NCBI GenBank assembly: GCA_903879335.1
Contig: CAIRLC010000019.1
Span: 124,001-188,000, forward strand
From: an uncultured Pseudomonadota bacterium
Lineage (GTDB): Bacteria > Pseudomonadota > Gammaproteobacteria > Steroidobacterales > Steroidobacteraceae
Reading direction: 5' to 3'
Length of the DNA: 64,000 nucleotides
Shown: positions 45,885 to 55,649 of the stretch, in pieces
Layout of the letters: the number at the start of each line of letters is the position of its first letter
Position numbering within the stretch: the stretch's first letter is position 1
Notes under the pieces: generated by a model
Told to the model about the DNA's origin: nothing
Seen by the model: only the letters and a program-made list of their open reading frames with translations
Database searches by the model: none
Translations under genes and position numbers: made by a program

Positions 45885-48244
45885 GCGTCGTGAGCAGCCT
45901 GTAGCCAGAGGGTCACCGAAGTCCCCTCACCGAGCGCGCTCTCCACCTCAACCGCTCCGCCCATTCGCTCTGTGATTTCTTTCACTAGCGTCATTCCGAG
46001 CCCCGTGCCCGACACCACATTGGATGGGTCGGCGCGATAAAACCGATCGAATACTTTGGCGACCTGATCTGCACTCATGCCGATGCCGTAATCACGAACG
46101 GTGATGCCTACTTGTGCCCTCTGGTCGATCCGCCGGCCCTGCAAGAACACTTCGACTTTTCCGCCCTTCGCACGTGAATAACGATAGGCGTTGGCCAACA
46201 AGTTGATCAGCGCTTGGGAAAGCTTATCCGCGTCAGCAAGAATCTCTACCCCGTCGTCCGCCGTGCTCAAGAAATCAACACGACGCGGATCACCCTCGAC
46301 CATGAGCCCATCAAGAACGCGCTGAATCAAGGTCGTCACCACTACAGGCAGAATGTGAACTTCCCCTGAAGCGGCTCCAGCGGACAATCGCTCCAAATCC
46401 AGCAAATCACTGACCATGCGGACGACGAAATTTGATTGGCTATGAATCGTCTCAACCACTTCACGCCGGGTTGGGACGTCCAACTCCCGCGTCATCAGTA
46501 ACTCCGAGAATCCGTGAATACTCGACATGGGTGTGCGCAGTTCATGTGCAGCCGTTGCTAAGAATTCGGAGCGCATCCGATCTAGTTCTTTTTCGCGCGT
46601 GATATCGCGCAAATAAACCACCCGACCGCGTAAGAGCCCATCATTGCCTCGCACTTCCCGGACAGCACGGCGCAGCGTAATACGGGTTTTCTTCAGCTGG
46701 ACAATATCGACGGCACCGTCCGCGAGCCGTTGAGATGAGACAAATGCAGCCGGATCGGCGGTCATACGGGCGAATAAATCATCGACATCAGAATCACACA
46801 TCTGCTCTAGCGCGCGGGTTTCGACGCCAACAAAGCGTGCGGCCGCCGGATTTGAGTAGACGTGACGGCCAAACTCGTCGAATGCGAGAAAACCATCTGG
46901 ACTGAGCTCTAAAATCATGTCCCGCTCTGCCCGCAATCGCTCTAATGCCGCTTGCTGCCGCCTGGTTTCCGTCACGTCCCGCTGGACAGAGACAAAATGA
47001 GTGGTGGCGCCACCGGAATCCCGAATCGGCTGAACGTCTAACGACACCCAGTATCGCTGTCCCTGAGCGCCTGCATTCAGGATCTCAACACTAAAGCCCT
47101 CACCGACGCCAAGCTTCTCGCGCATATATTGAATGGTGGCGCGACTCGTTTCCGGCACCTGCAACAGATCACCCGGCTTCTTTCCACGCAAGTCCTTAGG
47201 CTTAAACCCCGTTTGACGCCTAAACGCGGCGTTGGCCCACTCGATACATCCATTCGCATCGGTGATCAATACGCCGTTGTCAGTTGCCGAGGCGACCAAT
47301 GCCAACTTCCGGATCTGCCGACGCTGCGATCGCAATATCTTTTCCGCAAGCTTTCTTCGAGTGATGTCCTGCAAGGTACCGGCAGTGACCGCCTTCGCGC
47401 CCAAAATTGGATCCGGCCGTGTCCGCAAATGCACGTAGCGGCGACGTCCGTCTGCCCTAACAATGCGGAAATCCAAATCCAGTCGGTCGGCACCCTGACT
47501 TTGGATCACACGCTCTACCCGCGCACGATCATTGGGATGGGCGAAGACCAACCAGTCCTGCAACGTTGATCCAATTTCCGATGAGCGTTTGCCAAATATG
47601 CGCGCAAATCCATCGGAACATTCCAAACGGTCTGCGACAGTGTCATAGCGCCATCCACCAAGGTCGGCAACGCGCTGTACATCCTCTAATTCGCGCTTTG
47701 CGGTCTCCAATTGTGAATTGCGCGCCGAAACCTCGGCATTCACACGCTGCAAATCCGAACGGTGACCTTTGAGTATTTCCGTGAGTCGGCGGAGATCATC
47801 ATTGGCAATCCGCATGGCTTGGACGACTTGAATCAGGTCCAAGGACACATCGTGCAGCGCGAAATCGGTCAATTTAAGACCGAGCGTATCGAGTGATTCC
47901 GGGCCATCTAACCAAGGCGAACAGAGAAATGAAAAGCCACCTGATTCGTTCGTCGCCGCCAAGATCTGCCCACGCAGCAACAGCTTCTTAGGGACATATT
48001 CAGCTACGTAGAGTAGGTCGAGAGAATGCCCCGAAGCCGCCTCCGACCAGGCGCCCTGCGGTCGCCGCAGCGTTAGGAATGATTCAATCGGCTCGCCGAC
48101 CCGAATTTCCGGTATCAGTATGGCCAATGAGCGACCGTACTGGACGACTCTTAAATCCTGGTCGACGGACAGATGAAACGGGAAAACCGACCGCATTTGG
48201 ACCGGGCTCAGTCCGACCGACGACTGCTTGGATTGGTCAGTCAT
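45881..48244 (-). CDS. HNOBA-PAS-PAS-PAS sensor histidine kinase
   Basis: Cytoplasmic kinase of 787 residues. Residues 17-160 resemble the haem-NO-binding-associated (HNOBA) domain known from soluble guanylate cyclases and H-NOX partners (VFPFHLSVDQDLRVVQYGRS). A coiled coil at about 150-190 joins three PAS domains (about 195-300, 315-428 and 440-550). HisKA carries H567 in FLATAAHELRTPMSSIHGFS. The ATPase domain has the N-box NLLANAYRYS (from N681), G1 RDYGIGMS and GTGLGMTLVKEI. It starts 4 bp inside the H-NOX gene end, so the two are made together, and H-NOX probably controls its activity. No membrane segment is seen. Confidence 0.9.
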   Translation of the reverse strand: MTDQSKQSSVGLSPVQMRSVFPFHLSVDQDLRVVQYGRSLAILIPEIRVGEPIESFLTLRRPQGAWSEAASGHSLDLLYVAEYVPKKLLLRGQILAATNESGGFSFLCSPWLDGPESLDTLGLKLTDFALHDVSLDLIQVVQAMRIANDDLRRLTEILKGHRSDLQRVNAEVSARNSQLETAKRELEDVQRVADLGGWRYDTVADRLECSDGFARIFGKRSSEIGSTLQDWLVFAHPNDRARVERVIQSQGADRLDLDFRIVRADGRRRYVHLRTRPDPILGAKAVTAGTLQDITRRKLAEKILRSQRRQIRKLALVASATDNGVLITDANGCIEWANAAFRRQTGFKPKDLRGKKPGDLLQVPETSRATIQYMREKLGVGEGFSVEILNAGAQGQRYWVSLDVQPIRDSGGATTHFVSVQRDVTETRRQQAALERLRAERDMILELSPDGFLAFDEFGRHVYSNPAAARFVGVETRALEQMCDSDVDDLFARMTADPAAFVSSQRLADGAVDIVQLKKTRITLRRAVREVRGNDGLLRGRVVYLRDITREKELDRMRSEFLATAAHELRTPMSSIHGFSELLMTRELDVPTRREVVETIHSQSNFVVRMVSDLLDLERLSAGAASGEVHILPVVVTTLIQRVLDGLMVEGDPRRVDFLSTADDGVEILADADKLSQALINLLANAYRYSRAKGGKVEVFLQGRRIDQRAQVGITVRDYGIGMSADQVAKVFDRFYRADPSNVVSGTGLGMTLVKEITERMGGAVEVESALGEGTSVTLWLQAAHDA

Positions 48245-48801
48245 GAGATAACCTTATCTACCCACGCGACCTCAAATGCCGTGTGACCTGGACCCTCGCT
48301 GCGCTCTGGAAGGACCTTAACCGTCACGGCAACCGCGTAAAGGTCCGCTAGACCATGTATCAATCCATCGACAAATGGAACCAACCCGACTCGTGTCGAC
48401 CGGTAGTGCAGAATCATGCGTTGAGCTTCGATATTGTCACAGGCGAATTCCGGGGGAATCAACCGGGGCATCATCAAGGACACTCGCGTGTGAAAGTTCG
48501 GCAGCGCCTGTAAAAACTGACTAAACGTACGACCGCTGGCCTGCAATAGGTGCCCGTAGTGTTTAGACGCGGTATCCAAGACCCAATGGCGACCGAAGTC
48601 GTGCAGAATTGCCGCGGGGTCTTGCTGGGTAACGGCTGCCACAGCGCCGACTAATCGGTAAGTAATCTCGTCCGGGTAAGCATCAAGGGAGATGAAAACA
48701 TCGTCGTCGACGCCAGCGTCGGCGCGTATCGTCGCCCAAACAGTCGGATCGAACTGTTTCTCGACCATTTCTTGCAACGCTTTGTTCACCAGTCCGTACA
48801 T
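48241..48801 (-). CDS. H-NOX haem sensor protein
   Basis: 186-residue haem-NO/oxygen-binding domain. The proximal haem ligand is H104 in LPNFHTRVSLM, and the YxSxR haem-propionate motif is Y133-S135-R137. The distal helix (residues 140-155, LVPFVDGLIHGLADLY) has no tyrosine where oxygen-binding members have one, so NO selectivity is expected. The N-terminal MYGLVNKALQEMVEKQF is typical. It overlaps the kinase gene by 4 bp and is divergent from the thiolase gene. Confidence 0.92.
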   Translation of the reverse strand: MYGLVNKALQEMVEKQFDPTVWATIRADAGVDDDVFISLDAYPDEITYRLVGAVAAVTQQDPAAILHDFGRHWVLDTASKHYGHLLQASGRTFSQFLQALPNFHTRVSLMMPRLIPPEFACDNIEAQRMILHYRSTRVGLVPFVDGLIHGLADLYAVAVTVKVLPERSEGPGHTAFEVAWVDKVIS

Positions 48802-48970
48802 AAGCGCCTCATGCGGTCAGACGGGACCGAAGCCCGGTAAGCCATGGTAGCCCACATGCACGGAGCCGCAACGGCTTATCGCGCGTTTACGTTGCACCGC
48901 AAAAAGAATCCGGCGTAGACTCCGGCCACCGGTACGAGCGGGTCTATATTTCGAGAGGGTTAGCCACGCG

Positions 48971-50152
48971 ATGAGCCACGAGTCGATTGTCATATTGTCT
49001 GCCCGTCGCACGCCCATTGGCGCGTTCCAGGGTGTATTCGCGCAGGTTAGCGCCACCGCACTCGGCAGCGTCGCGATCCGCAGCGCACTCGAAGCGGCCG
49101 GAGTCGCGCCCACTGCAGTCGACGAGGTGATCTTTGGCTGCGTACTTCCAGCCGGTCTAGGCCAGGCGCCCGCGCGTCAGGCGGCCATCGGCGCAGGAAT
49201 TGGCAATGCAACGCCGGCCACCACCGTCAATAAGATGTGCGGCTCCGGCATGCGCACGGTCATGATGGCAGCGGACGCATTGCGCACCGGCGACATCCAA
49301 TTTGCCGTCGCGGGCGGACTGGAGTCGATGACGAACGCGCCCTACATCCTGCCCAAGGCGCGAACCGGATATCGACTTGGACACGGCGAGATCCTCGACC
49401 ACATGTTCTTTGACGGCCTGCAGAGCCCATGGGACGGACAGTTGATGGGCTGTTTTGCCGAAGCCACCGCTGAAAAATATGGATTTACTCGAGAAGCAAT
49501 GGATGCGTTTGCGAGCGAATCCGTGCGTCGCAGTCTGGCGGCCGTCGAGGCTGGCGCTTTCGTCGCGGAAATCGCCCCAGTCACGGTAAAAACCCGCAAG
49601 GGCGAGACGGTGATCGCGCAGGATGAAACACCTTTTACCTGTGACATCGCCAAAATCCCGTCACTGCGGCCCGCTTTCCGCAAAGACGGCACGGTCACCG
49701 CCGCAAGTTCATCGTCAATTTCCGATGGAGCTGCCGCGATCGTCCTTGCGCGAGAGTCGGCTGCGGCTGAGCACGGATTAACGCCGATTGCCCGCCTCAT
49801 TGCATACGGCAGTCATGCGCAAGAACCTGAATGGTTCACCACAGCGCCGGTGGGGGCCATTGAAAAAGTTTTAAGTAAGGCTGGTTGGGCGGTCAACGAC
49901 GTCGATTTATTCGAAGTCAATGAAGCCTTTGCGGCAGTAACGATGGCGGCTATCCACGATCTGAAGCTTGACCCTTCAAAGGTCAATGTCCACGGCGGAG
50001 CGTGCGCTTTAGGGCATCCTGTAGGCGCCACTGGCGCCCGCATCATCACCACGCTGATCTCGGCGCTTAAGAGCCTTGGTCTGCGACGCGGCGTGGCCGC
50101 ATTGTGTATCGGTGGTGGCGAGGCAACCGCAGTCGCGATCGAAATGTGCTGA
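48971..50152 (+). CDS. Acetyl-CoA C-acetyltransferase (thiolase)
   Basis: Condenses or cleaves acyl-CoA thioesters; 393 residues, the length of acetoacetyl-CoA thiolases (AtoB/PhaA). Nucleophile cysteine in TTVNKMCGSGMRTVMMAADA; VNEAFAAVTMAAI; histidine in GGACALGHPVGATGAR; second cysteine in AALCIGGGEATAVAIE. Start ATG at 48971. Next to an SDR reductase, so it may serve short-chain fatty acid breakdown or polyhydroxybutyrate synthesis; no phaC is seen here. Confidence 0.93.
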   Translation: MSHESIVILSARRTPIGAFQGVFAQVSATALGSVAIRSALEAAGVAPTAVDEVIFGCVLPAGLGQAPARQAAIGAGIGNATPATTVNKMCGSGMRTVMMAADALRTGDIQFAVAGGLESMTNAPYILPKARTGYRLGHGEILDHMFFDGLQSPWDGQLMGCFAEATAEKYGFTREAMDAFASESVRRSLAAVEAGAFVAEIAPVTVKTRKGETVIAQDETPFTCDIAKIPSLRPAFRKDGTVTAASSSSISDGAAAIVLARESAAAEHGLTPIARLIAYGSHAQEPEWFTTAPVGAIEKVLSKAGWAVNDVDLFEVNEAFAAVTMAAIHDLKLDPSKVNVHGGACALGHPVGATGARIITTLISALKSLGLRRGVAALCIGGGEATAVAIEMC

Positions 50153-50314
50153 TTGAGGTTCGGGGTTAATCGACCGGTGATGCGAGTATCGGTGAAGGCG
50201 TTTTATCGGAACGGCACCGAACGCAATCAAGAATAGACGAGGTTGGATTAATCCCAGTCAGCACGGCCACAGCATTCTTTGTTTAGCGTTTCGACTTCAT
50301 AGGACACAACCCAC

Positions 50315-51076
50315 ATGGACATCACAGGCAAGACTGTCGTTATCACTGGCGCCGCGCGGGGCATCGGCAAGTCATTAGCCGTTGCATTTGCGAAGAAAGG
50401 CGCTCGCCTTGCATTGATCGATCTTTCGGCTGATGACATCGCTGCGACGGCAGCTGCGTGCACCGAACTCGAAGCTGAAATTCGCGCTTACGGCTGCAAT
50501 GTCACCAAGGAAGACGAGGTCGTGGCGACGATCGCTGCAATCGCCGCTGACTTTGGCGCACTTGACGTGATCGTGAACAATGCGGGCATTGTCAAAGACG
50601 GCTTACTCGTTAAGGTGAAGGACGGCGCAATCGTCGGAAAGATGAGCCTTGATCAGTGGAATTCAGTGATCAACGTCAATCTCACGGGCGTCTTCTTGTG
50701 TGGTCGTGAGGCAGCTGAGCAGATGATCCGGTTCGGCAAGGGCGGCGTCATCATCAACATGTCGTCGATCTCCAAAGATGGAAATCTCGGCCAGACAAAT
50801 TACGTTGCGACCAAAGCCGGCGTGGCTGCCATGGCCGTTACATGGGCGAAAGAACTGGCGCGGTATGGCATCCGAACCGGCGCAATCGCACCGGGATACT
50901 GCGCTACAGAGATTCTTTCAGGCATGACTCCTGAGACCTTGGCTAAGGTTACGGCTCCAGTCCCACTGAAGCGGCTGGGTCAGCCCGAGGAGATCGCGAG
51001 CACGGCGGTCTTTATCGTCGAAAATGACTTCTTTACGGGACGGACGATCCAAATGGACGGCGGTCTACGCATCTAA
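50315..51076 (+). CDS. SDR-family oxidoreductase (FabG-like)
   Basis: 253-residue short-chain dehydrogenase. NAD(P) motif [12 protein letters not shown] (TGxxxGIG), NNAG at about residue 88, catalytic serine in NMSSIS, and YVATK with the tyrosine and lysine. It resembles 3-oxoacyl-ACP or acetoacetyl-CoA reductases. The acidic residue after strand 2 (ALIDLS) favours NAD over NADP. It follows the thiolase by 162 bp and ends at a strong hairpin. Confidence 0.92.
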   Translation: MDITGKTVVITGAARGIGKSLAVAFAKKGARLALIDLSADDIAATAAACTELEAEIRAYGCNVTKEDEVVATIAAIAADFGALDVIVNNAGIVKDGLLVKVKDGAIVGKMSLDQWNSVINVNLTGVFLCGREAAEQMIRFGKGGVIINMSSISKDGNLGQTNYVATKAGVAAMAVTWAKELARYGIRTGAIAPGYCATEILSGMTPETLAKVTAPVPLKRLGQPEEIASTAVFIVENDFFTGRTIQMDGGLRI

Positions 51077-51084
51077 AGCTGTGG

Positions 51085-51110
51085 GACGGCGCCGAACGAT
51101 CGGCGCCGTC
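51085..51110 (+). terminator. Hairpin terminator after the SDR gene
   Basis: A perfect 11-bp stem GACGGCGCCGA / TCGGCGCCGTC with an ACGA loop, 8 bp after the stop. No T run follows, so termination is likely but not certain. Confidence 0.55.
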
Positions 51111-51198
51111 TACCCATGCCGAGCCATCCTCGCTGTCTCTCGCCTAGCGGGAGCGGCGCCATCGCGCGATAATTTAGTCCCTTCACGAGAGCTCGATC

Positions 51199-52584
51199 AT
51201 GTTGCGGATACAGCCACTGGCCTTGCTGATAGTCATGTTGGGGTTCAGCGGCCTCGCGCTGCCCGCGGTATCGCCACCCAGGACGGCATCCCTCTTCGTA
51301 CCTATCGAGTTTTATCGGCTCGAAAACGGCTTAGGCGTCGTCTTGGCTGCAGACTCCTCAATACCTACGGTGACGGTAGGAACTTACTACCACATCGGAT
51401 TTCGGATCGAACCCCGTGATCGAACTGGATTCGCTCATCTATTCGAGCATCTGATGTTTCAAGAGACGCCCAATTTGCCCAAAGGCGCCGCCGACCGGAT
51501 CATCGCGGGCAATGGCGGTCTCGGTAACGGCTCGACGCGTTTTGATTACACTAACTATTTTGAAGTGGTGCCCAGTAACGTACTGGATGCCGCGTTGTTC
51601 GTTGAGGCCGATCGCATGCGCGGCCTCGCCGTCTCCGAATCAAGCATTCAAAATCAAAAAGACGTCGTCAAAAACGAGGTCCGGGTCAACGTCCTAAATC
51701 GGCCTTACGGCGGCTTCCCGTGGTTAGATCTGCCGCAAGCAGCAAATTCGAACTGGTTCAATGCCCATAATTTTTATGGGGAGTTGGATGAAATTGATGC
51801 AGCGACGTTTGCTGACGTCAAATCGTTCTATGAAACCTATTACGTGCCCTCGAACGCCGTGCTCGTTGTTGCTGGCGATTTCGACCCACAATCAATTCGG
51901 CAAACCATAGCGCAACAGTTTGGCAGCCTCCCTGCACGCCCAAGGCCGAACCACCCCGATATCAGCGAACCCATTCAACGAGCGCCTCGAGAACACACTC
52001 GGACAGACCCACTAGCGCCTCGCCCCGCCATCGCCATCGGTTATCACTTGCCTGAGCGGAACACTGACGACTGGTATGCCTTCGCGCTGCTGGATGTCAT
52101 TTTACTGCAGGGTGAGGAGAGTCGACTGTGGCAACGATTGGTCACTGAGCGCGGTTACTCGGATGGCGTTGAGGGTGGCATCAATCTGCTGGGCACCCCT
52201 TACGATTACGAGGGGCCGATGTTGTGGTCAGCATCGCTCGTACACGATGACAACATCGAAGACGCGCAAGTATTGCGCGATATCGACGCCGTGATCGGCG
52301 AATTACAACAGCGTTTGGTGAGCCAGAGGGAGATCATTCGAGCGCGCACAAAGGTACGATCCTCGCTCTACGATGTGGCTGGTAGTCCGACCCGTTTCGG
52401 CTTGGTCGAGATTCTGGCGAGCACCGCACTATTCGATAATGATCCGAACGTGATCAACCATATCGAGAGCCGTCTACAAGCAATTACGCCTAAACAACTC
52501 CAGGCAGTCGCGCAAAAATATCTACAACCACAAAATAGAACGGTCGTTCATCTGCTCCCAGGTGCTGCGGAGGCAAAGCCATGA
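51199..52584 (+). CDS. M16-family zinc peptidase, catalytic subunit
   Basis: Insulinase-family protease, 461 residues. The hydrophobic N-terminus LALLIVMLGFSGLALPAVS looks like a signal peptide, so it is periplasmic. The zinc-binding motif HLFEH (H80-E83-H84) is intact; the third zinc ligand would be the glutamate in the downstream ENEVRVNV-type helix (VVKNEVRVNVLN). It overlaps the next gene by 4 bp; the two form an active/inactive pair. Confidence 0.93.
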   Translation: MLRIQPLALLIVMLGFSGLALPAVSPPRTASLFVPIEFYRLENGLGVVLAADSSIPTVTVGTYYHIGFRIEPRDRTGFAHLFEHLMFQETPNLPKGAADRIIAGNGGLGNGSTRFDYTNYFEVVPSNVLDAALFVEADRMRGLAVSESSIQNQKDVVKNEVRVNVLNRPYGGFPWLDLPQAANSNWFNAHNFYGELDEIDAATFADVKSFYETYYVPSNAVLVVAGDFDPQSIRQTIAQQFGSLPARPRPNHPDISEPIQRAPREHTRTDPLAPRPAIAIGYHLPERNTDDWYAFALLDVILLQGEESRLWQRLVTERGYSDGVEGGINLLGTPYDYEGPMLWSASLVHDDNIEDAQVLRDIDAVIGELQQRLVSQREIIRARTKVRSSLYDVAGSPTRFGLVEILASTALFDNDPNVINHIESRLQAITPKQLQAVAQKYLQPQNRTVVHLLPGAAEAKP

Positions 52585-53987
52585 CCTGCGCCCGTAACCG
52601 TCGTCGACGCCTCGGATCGATTGTCGCAATGGCAACGCTTGCACTCTCGAACGCGTTCGCCGGGGTCAGTGACATTCCGACTCCAGGACCCGCCCCAGAG
52701 GTCAAACTCCCAGCGCGCGCGGATCTGCGATTAGAGAATGGGTTAACGGCCACGCTCGTCCCCTTTGGTACGGTACCGAAGACCACGATTGTGGTCACAT
52801 TAGGCACGGGCGCCATCGCCGATACTGACCATCTCGGGACGGCGGGGCTCGCGGCCGATCTCATGAAACAAGGTGTCCGTGGCACTGACGCGGCCGCCCT
52901 GTTTCGTCGAGCCGCGGATCTTGGCGGCGCTCTGGGCATTAGCGTGGGGGTGGATACCTTTTCGGTGTCGATCGACGTGTTGGCCGAACACGGCCCAGAG
53001 GCCATCGCTCTGATCGCCGACGTACTTCGCCATCCGACCTTACCGCCATCCGAACTCGAGCGATTGAAAGCGGACGCCAAGCGAGCGCTGGCGATCTCGC
53101 GTTCGCAGCAGCAAGGAATCGCCGCGGAGGCATTCGCGTCACTCCTCTACGGTGACGGTCCGCGCGGCCGGCGAGTTCAAGACCGCGATATCGACAATAT
53201 TACGATGTCGGATATTCGTCGTTTCGTTCAGCAGGAGCTGTCGGCCGGTCGCACACACCTCTATATCGCCGGACGTTTCGACAAGGCCGCCATGCAGTCG
53301 GCCATCCGGCGCGCGTTCTCTGACTGGCCCCGAGGCGAGTCGAGCCGCATTGACCATTCGCAGCCTGCGGTTTCTCATACCGTTCAACTGATCGACCGTC
53401 CCGGCGCGCGGCAGTCAACCATATTGATCGGGTTGCCGACCGATGCCATGACAAAGCCCGGATTCGGAGACCTGTCGTTGGCGAACGCCGTTCTGGGCGG
53501 AGCGGGCCTCATGTCCCGTCTTGATGAGAACCTACGGGAAGAGAAAGGCTGGACCTATGGCGTTCAGACGCAGATTGAACCCCTCCGCGACAGCAGCCTG
53601 TGGATGCTCTTTGCTGACGTAAACACGCCAGATACAGCGGCTGCGATACAGGAAATTTTCAAGGAATTGGGGCATCTTGCGGCCGACGGGCCTGATGCAG
53701 CTGAACTCAAGCGGGTTCAAAACTATCGCGCTGGTCATTTTCTGATGGGCGCCTCCAGCCGGGAAGGACTCATCGGCCAAGTCGCTTTTGTTGACCGCTA
53801 CGAGTTGGGGCCTGACTGGCTGCCTGGCTATATCCAACGCCTCCAGAGCGTCACGCCACGCGGTGTACGGGATGCTGCGGCGAAATTTGATGTCTCCCGG
53901 ATGACCATAGTCGTCGCGGGGGACCTTTCAAGGATAAAATCAGGGATTGAGGGCATTGAGGCACTGAAGGGTGCTGAATTTCGCTGA
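52581..53987 (+). CDS. M16-family peptidase, non-catalytic partner
   Basis: 468 residues of the same fold (VKLPARADLRLENGLTATLV; SRLDENLREEKGWTYGVQTQ). In place of HxxEH it reads TDHLGTAGLAADLM, so it cannot bind zinc the usual way. In other M16 pairs one subunit keeps the active site and the other the arginine/tyrosine substrate pair; ENLREEKGWTYG matches the latter. The N-terminus has a signal-like segment (LGSIVAMATLALSNAFAGV). Confidence 0.93.
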   Translation: MTCARNRRRRLGSIVAMATLALSNAFAGVSDIPTPGPAPEVKLPARADLRLENGLTATLVPFGTVPKTTIVVTLGTGAIADTDHLGTAGLAADLMKQGVRGTDAAALFRRAADLGGALGISVGVDTFSVSIDVLAEHGPEAIALIADVLRHPTLPPSELERLKADAKRALAISRSQQQGIAAEAFASLLYGDGPRGRRVQDRDIDNITMSDIRRFVQQELSAGRTHLYIAGRFDKAAMQSAIRRAFSDWPRGESSRIDHSQPAVSHTVQLIDRPGARQSTILIGLPTDAMTKPGFGDLSLANAVLGGAGLMSRLDENLREEKGWTYGVQTQIEPLRDSSLWMLFADVNTPDTAAAIQEIFKELGHLAADGPDAAELKRVQNYRAGHFLMGASSREGLIGQVAFVDRYELGPDWLPGYIQRLQSVTPRGVRDAAAKFDVSRMTIVVAGDLSRIKSGIEGIEALKGAEFR

Positions 53988-54020
53988 TCATCAAACATTC
54001 AAGAACTTACGAGAAAGCAA

Positions 54021-55634
54021 ATGAGCGCAGAGATCGAACGCGACCAAATGGAATACGACGTCGTCATCGTTGGTGGCGGCCCCGCAGGTCTTTCGACCGC
54101 GATCCGTCTCAAGCAACTGAATGCTGACTTGAATGTCTGTGTACTGGAAAAAGCCTCGGCCATCGGAGCGCATTCGTTGTCGGGTCTCGTATTAGAGCCC
54201 GGCCCGCTAGATGCCCTGCTGCCGGCATGGCGCGACAACAAGCCGGAAATCTGTGTTGAAGCCAAGCGGGACGAATTCCGCCTGCTGACAAAGAAGCGGG
54301 CTATCTGGATGCCAACGCCGCCGCAGATGAACAACCATGGCAATTTTATTCTCTCGCTAAGCCAGTTGACGCCGTACATCGCATCGCAGGCCGAAGCATT
54401 GGGTGTCGACGTTTTTGCCGGTTTCGCCGCCTCCAAGGCGTTGTTTGATGACGCAGGATCAGTCTGCGGCGTGCAAATTGGTGACATGGGCATCGATAAA
54501 GATGGCGAACCCGGTCCGAACTTTGCGCCGGGACCTGAAATCCGGGCGAAAACGACTATTTTTGCGGAAGGTTCACGCGGCAGCATCACGAAGCAGCTGA
54601 TCGCGCGGTACGGCCTGGACGCAGATTGCTCACCGCAAACCTACGGACTCGGTTTCAAGGAACTCTGGCAACTCCCCGAGGGTCGGGTGGAGCCTGGTTT
54701 AATTTCCCATACGGTTGGCTTCCCTGTGGACGCGCAGACCTACGGCGGTAGCTTCGTGTACCACCTGAACGACAACCGGGTGTATGTCGGCTACGTGGCA
54801 GGATTGGATTACAAGGATCCGCGCTTCAAGCCGTTTGAAGCGTTCCAACAATTCAAAAATCACCCATCGGTGCGTCCTCTGCTGGAAGGTGGAGAGATTC
54901 TGACGTACGGCGCTCGCACCATCGCGGCGGGTGGCTTCCAATCGCTGCCGAAGACGGAGATGCCCGGCGCCATGTTGGTGGGCTGCTCTGCAGGCCTCGT
55001 CAATCTGCCGAAGGTTAAGGGCGTTCACCAGGCGATACGCTCGGGTGTATTGGCCGCCGAGCACTTGGTCGAGACTGGGGGCACGGCGGGTTACGACGCC
55101 CGCTTACGCGCATCCCCAGCAGGCCAAGAACTCCGCAAGGTCCGTAATTTCAAACCGGCGTTTAAGAGGGGCCTCTGGATGGGTCTCGCCAACGGAGCGC
55201 TTGAGACAGTCACCGGCGGACGCACCCCTTGGACGCTCAAGAACAAAGCGGATTACACCCAATTGCGCCGCCTCGAGGAATTCAAATCACCAGACCGCCA
55301 TTGGGATTCAGAGCGCAGCCTGAAACCGCGTGACCGGACAGCTGCGGTCTACTTCGCGGCTACGACGCACGATGATTCGCAGCCTGCCCACCTCAAGGTG
55401 CGCGACACCAGCATCTGCGCAGACCAATGCGCGAAGGAATTTGGTAATCCGTGCCAGAACTTCTGCCCAGCCGGAGTTTACGAGATGGTTGATGACGGTT
55501 CAGGCGGCAAGAAACTGCAGATCAACGCGTCCAATTGCGTGCATTGCAAGGCCTGTGACATTAAAGACCCGTACGCACAGATCACCTGGACCACCCCAGA
55601 GGGTGGCTCGGGCCCGAACTACACTAACCTGTAA
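54021..55634 (+). CDS. Electron transfer flavoprotein-ubiquinone oxidoreductase
   Basis: 537 residues. Passes electrons from ETF, reduced by acyl-CoA dehydrogenases, to ubiquinone at the inner membrane. FAD motif YDVVIVGGGPAGLSTAIRLK near the N-terminus; membrane-associated ubiquinone-binding middle; 4Fe-4S ferredoxin domain at the C-terminus with CAKEFGNPCQNFCPAGVYEM and CVHCKACDIKDPYAQITWT. The start at ATG 54021 is supported by a GAAAGCA just upstream, which is weak. Fits fatty acid breakdown next to the enoyl-CoA hydratase and thiolase. Confidence 0.96.
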   Translation: MSAEIERDQMEYDVVIVGGGPAGLSTAIRLKQLNADLNVCVLEKASAIGAHSLSGLVLEPGPLDALLPAWRDNKPEICVEAKRDEFRLLTKKRAIWMPTPPQMNNHGNFILSLSQLTPYIASQAEALGVDVFAGFAASKALFDDAGSVCGVQIGDMGIDKDGEPGPNFAPGPEIRAKTTIFAEGSRGSITKQLIARYGLDADCSPQTYGLGFKELWQLPEGRVEPGLISHTVGFPVDAQTYGGSFVYHLNDNRVYVGYVAGLDYKDPRFKPFEAFQQFKNHPSVRPLLEGGEILTYGARTIAAGGFQSLPKTEMPGAMLVGCSAGLVNLPKVKGVHQAIRSGVLAAEHLVETGGTAGYDARLRASPAGQELRKVRNFKPAFKRGLWMGLANGALETVTGGRTPWTLKNKADYTQLRRLEEFKSPDRHWDSERSLKPRDRTAAVYFAATTHDDSQPAHLKVRDTSICADQCAKEFGNPCQNFCPAGVYEMVDDGSGGKKLQINASNCVHCKACDIKDPYAQITWTTPEGGSGPNYTNL

Positions 55635-55649
55635 GGCAAACGCGGGCTC

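Noticed and set aside
48241-48801. H-NOX as an oxygen sensor
   Set aside because: The distal-pocket helix has no tyrosine at the positions used by oxygen-binding members.
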